Assembly (NCBI GenBank): GCA_031411235.1
Contig: JANOAR010000245.1
Coordinates: 1-8,070, forward strand
Reading direction: 5' to 3'
Origin: JANOAR01 sp031411235
GTDB taxonomy: Bacteria > Verrucomicrobiota > Verrucomicrobiia > Verrucomicrobiales > Verrucomicrobiaceae
Length of the DNA: 8,070 nt
This document shows, one piece after another, positions 6,275 to 8,070 of the stretch. Numbering within the stretch: position 1 is the stretch's first letter; each line of letters opens with the position of its first letter. The notes below the pieces were generated by a model. That model saw nothing but the letters and a program-made list of their open reading frames with translations, had not been told where the DNA came from and made no database searches. The position numbers were made by a program, and so were the translations under genes.

Positions 6275-8070
6275 TTCACGGGAGCCGTGGCTGCGGTGGC
6301 GACCTGTGCCGCCTTCACCGAAATGCGGATGGGCTCGGAGACGAAGATGTCCACCGTGTCCTTGGGCGCGGCGAATTCGGTGATGGCCTTTGTGCGTTTC
6401 ATAGCATCCGCTTTGGCGGCATCGGCGAGCTTTTGTTTTTCGGCGGCGACCTTCGCGGCGTTGGCATCAGTGGCGGCGAGTTTTTTGGCGTTTGCTGCAA
6501 CGTCTGCGGCTGCTTGCTCGGCTTTCTTTTGGGCGGCTTCCGCGAGCGGCACGGCGGCGGGGTTGTAGCTGTATTTGGTGATGCCGATGCCGTAGAAGGC
6601 CAGGGTGTAGTCGCCGGGCGGAGTCTTGAGTGCGGCGAGATCGAGTACGGCGTCCTGCGTGGCGGCTTTGATTGGAAGATCGAACTCCTTCACGCCTTCG
6701 AAGCCCGCGCCGTAGGCTTTGAGCTTGATGGACGTGCCGGTGAACTCATTGCGCCAGATGGCCTTGAGCGGAATCTTCAAGGACTCGCCGACCTTGGCTT
6801 CCCAGACTTTGTTTTCGCTCGCAGCGATGGTGACGGGTGTGGGCTCGGAGTCGTTCACGGAAACGGGAATGTCGGCCATGAGACGCGGCGCGGGGATCTC
6901 GCCCTTCGCATCCTTCACGGGCCATTCCATGGATGCGACGCGGCAGGGACGCGTGACTGCGGTGCCGTTGATCGTGGCACGGCCAAACATCTTCGCGAGG
7001 GAGAACGCCCGCTTCGCATCACTGGCGGCGCTGATGATGAGGTGGCCGTAGGCTTTGCCAGCGGCGATCTTTAGTCCGCTCGCGCTCACGCCGGGCGGCA
7101 GTCCTTCCATGCCGAGTTCGATCTCGCCATCATAGCCATCGCGACGGATCACCGCGACTTCAAATGCCACTGTGCTGCCTGCACGCAGCGCTATCGGCTT
7201 GGAAAGAGCAGCGCGGTCACCATTGCGCAGCGTCATGTGGACGGCCCACGAAACGAGCGAGAAATCTGGCGTGGCCTGGCGCACGATGAGGCGATAGATA
7301 TTGCCCGCATCGTTGCGCGTGCCGCCGAACAAATCGCGCACTTGCAGGCGATACGTGCCGTCTTCTTTGACCTCAAATTTGCCGTTCGAATCGGGCGAAC
7401 CCGCGTCGTAGGGCGGGCCATCGTAGGAGTAGCCGTTGCTGGAGGTCTTCATCGGCGGTGCGATGTCGTAAAGCTCGGCCACATCGGCGAGCGTTTCCTT
7501 GTCACCGGTCTTCTTCACCTGCTGCACGAGCAAAAACGGATCGGTATTCAAGCCGAGACGCTCCGAGGCCACCTCGGCCCACCACGTCTCGCCCTTCTTC
7601 GCCGTGAACTCATAGGTATCGACATCCGCAGCCGGGAAGAAGCTGCCCGCGATGTCACAGGGCAGCGTGATCTTTTGCGCTTCCATCGCTTGATTGTTTG
7701 GCTCGGTTTCATTCGCCTTCGCGGTTGCTGCGAGACCCTCCGGCGGCCACGACATCGAACTCACCGTCGCCGTCTGTGCCTGGCGTGGCGCTGGGCCGTC
7801 CTGCAATGCCAAGCGATAGAAACTCTCCGCGCCGCCCTGGAAGGTGAGTCCGTGAACCTTCACGATATAGGCACCATCGGCAGGCGGTGTGAAGTCGATC
7901 ACACCACCCGTGCGATTCACCAGCAAGTCGCGTCCCTGGGCATCACCGATGATCAACACGGGCGTCAGTTTCGAGTCGATGCCGACCGCCGCGCAATCCA
8001 CCGTGACACGTTTGCCCTTCACGCCTTGGAACGAATAAAAATCCACCGCACGCCGCGTCATCACCGCGTT
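6271..8070 (-). CDS. PPC-domain (pre-peptidase C-terminal) extracytoplasmic protein, N-terminus outside the window
   Basis: The frame is open to the window edge, giving 599 visible residues; the Met at 8059-8061 is internal because the sequence begins in the middle of a domain, so the true start lies beyond the window. Residues about 6-88 are the rest of one PPC beta-sandwich (VDFYSFQGVKGKRVTVDCAA, later GAYIVKVHG and ESFYRLAL). A second begins at NETEPNNQA (about 120) with ADVDTYEFTAKKGETWWAEV and ends with NIYRLIV (about 257-263). Beta-rich, Ig-like segments follow (about 290-500), then an Ala/Lys-rich probable coiled coil (about 507-564), and a final strand, VSEPIRISV. PPC domains are found in secreted proteins and often sit next to proteases; no protease domain is visible here. 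Such proteins commonly precede cytochrome c/WD40 proteins in Planctomycetota and Verrucomicrobiota, which fits the 4-base overlap with the downstream gene. Confidence 0.85.
   Translation of the reverse strand, partial: NAVMTRRAVDFYSFQGVKGKRVTVDCAAVGIDSKLTPVLIIGDAQGRDLLVNRTGGVIDFTPPADGAYIVKVHGLTFQGGAESFYRLALQDGPAPRQAQTATVSSMSWPPEGLAATAKANETEPNNQAMEAQKITLPCDIAGSFFPAADVDTYEFTAKKGETWWAEVASERLGLNTDPFLLVQQVKKTGDKETLADVAELYDIAPPMKTSSNGYSYDGPPYDAGSPDSNGKFEVKEDGTYRLQVRDLFGGTRNDAGNIYRLIVRQATPDFSLVSWAVHMTLRNGDRAALSKPIALRAGSTVAFEVAVIRRDGYDGEIELGMEGLPPGVSASGLKIAAGKAYGHLIISAASDAKRAFSLAKMFGRATINGTAVTRPCRVASMEWPVKDAKGEIPAPRLMADIPVSVNDSEPTPVTIAASENKVWEAKVGESLKIPLKAIWRNEFTGTSIKLKAYGAGFEGVKEFDLPIKAATQDAVLDLAALKTPPGDYTLAFYGIGITKYSYNPAAVPLAEAAQKKAEQAAADVAANAKKLAATDANAAKVAAEKQKLADAAKADAMKRTKAITEFAAPKDTVDIFVSEPIRISVKAAQVATAATAPVK

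Overview
The window looks like a chromosomal segment of a Verrucomicrobiota or Planctomycetota bacterium. The main clue is a pair of secreted proteins typical of those phyla: a PPC-domain protein followed by a Planctomycete-type cytochrome c / WD40 protein. A secreted nitrilase-superfamily enzyme with an N-terminal beta-sandwich fits the same assignment. Phylum placement is inferred from protein architecture only; there is no rRNA gene or other marker.

Left part (1-2460), accessory. The first 173 bases are the right end of an IS3-family insertion sequence: the transposase C-terminus plus a probable terminal inverted repeat. Beyond it lies a minus-strand gene set, read right to left: a HipB-like XRE antitoxin, a HipA-family Ser/Thr kinase toxin (ATGA overlap), an orphan winged-helix reading frame with no usable start codon, and a DUF2971-like gene whose 3' half is cut off by the insertion sequence. 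Two 16-bp operator-like inverted repeats, 31 bp centre to centre (about three helical turns), lie just upstream of hipB and are probably where the HipB/HipA complex represses its own transcription. The DUF2971-like gene is clearly more AT-rich than hipA (about 45% against 70% GC in single 60-base samples), as expected for a patchwork island.

Middle part (2461-3976). A plus-strand gene encodes an exported carbon-nitrogen hydrolase with all catalytic residues. Its longest reading frame begins inside the right-hand operator, but the true start is most likely 49 codons further in, where a signal peptide begins. About 76 bases without a recognisable terminator separate it from the convergent genes on its right.

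Right part (3977-8070). A minus-strand operon encodes a PPC-domain protein (5' end outside the window) and, overlapping it by 4 bases, a 765-residue cytochrome c / WD40 protein. Each protein carries an Ala/Lys/Glu-rich, probably coiled-coil insertion within otherwise beta-rich architecture. The two are likely exported together and may act as a pair. The strongest leads are the four-gene hipBA-wHTH-DUF2971 arrangement with its twin operators, and the shared coiled-coil insertions in the cytochrome/PPC pair.
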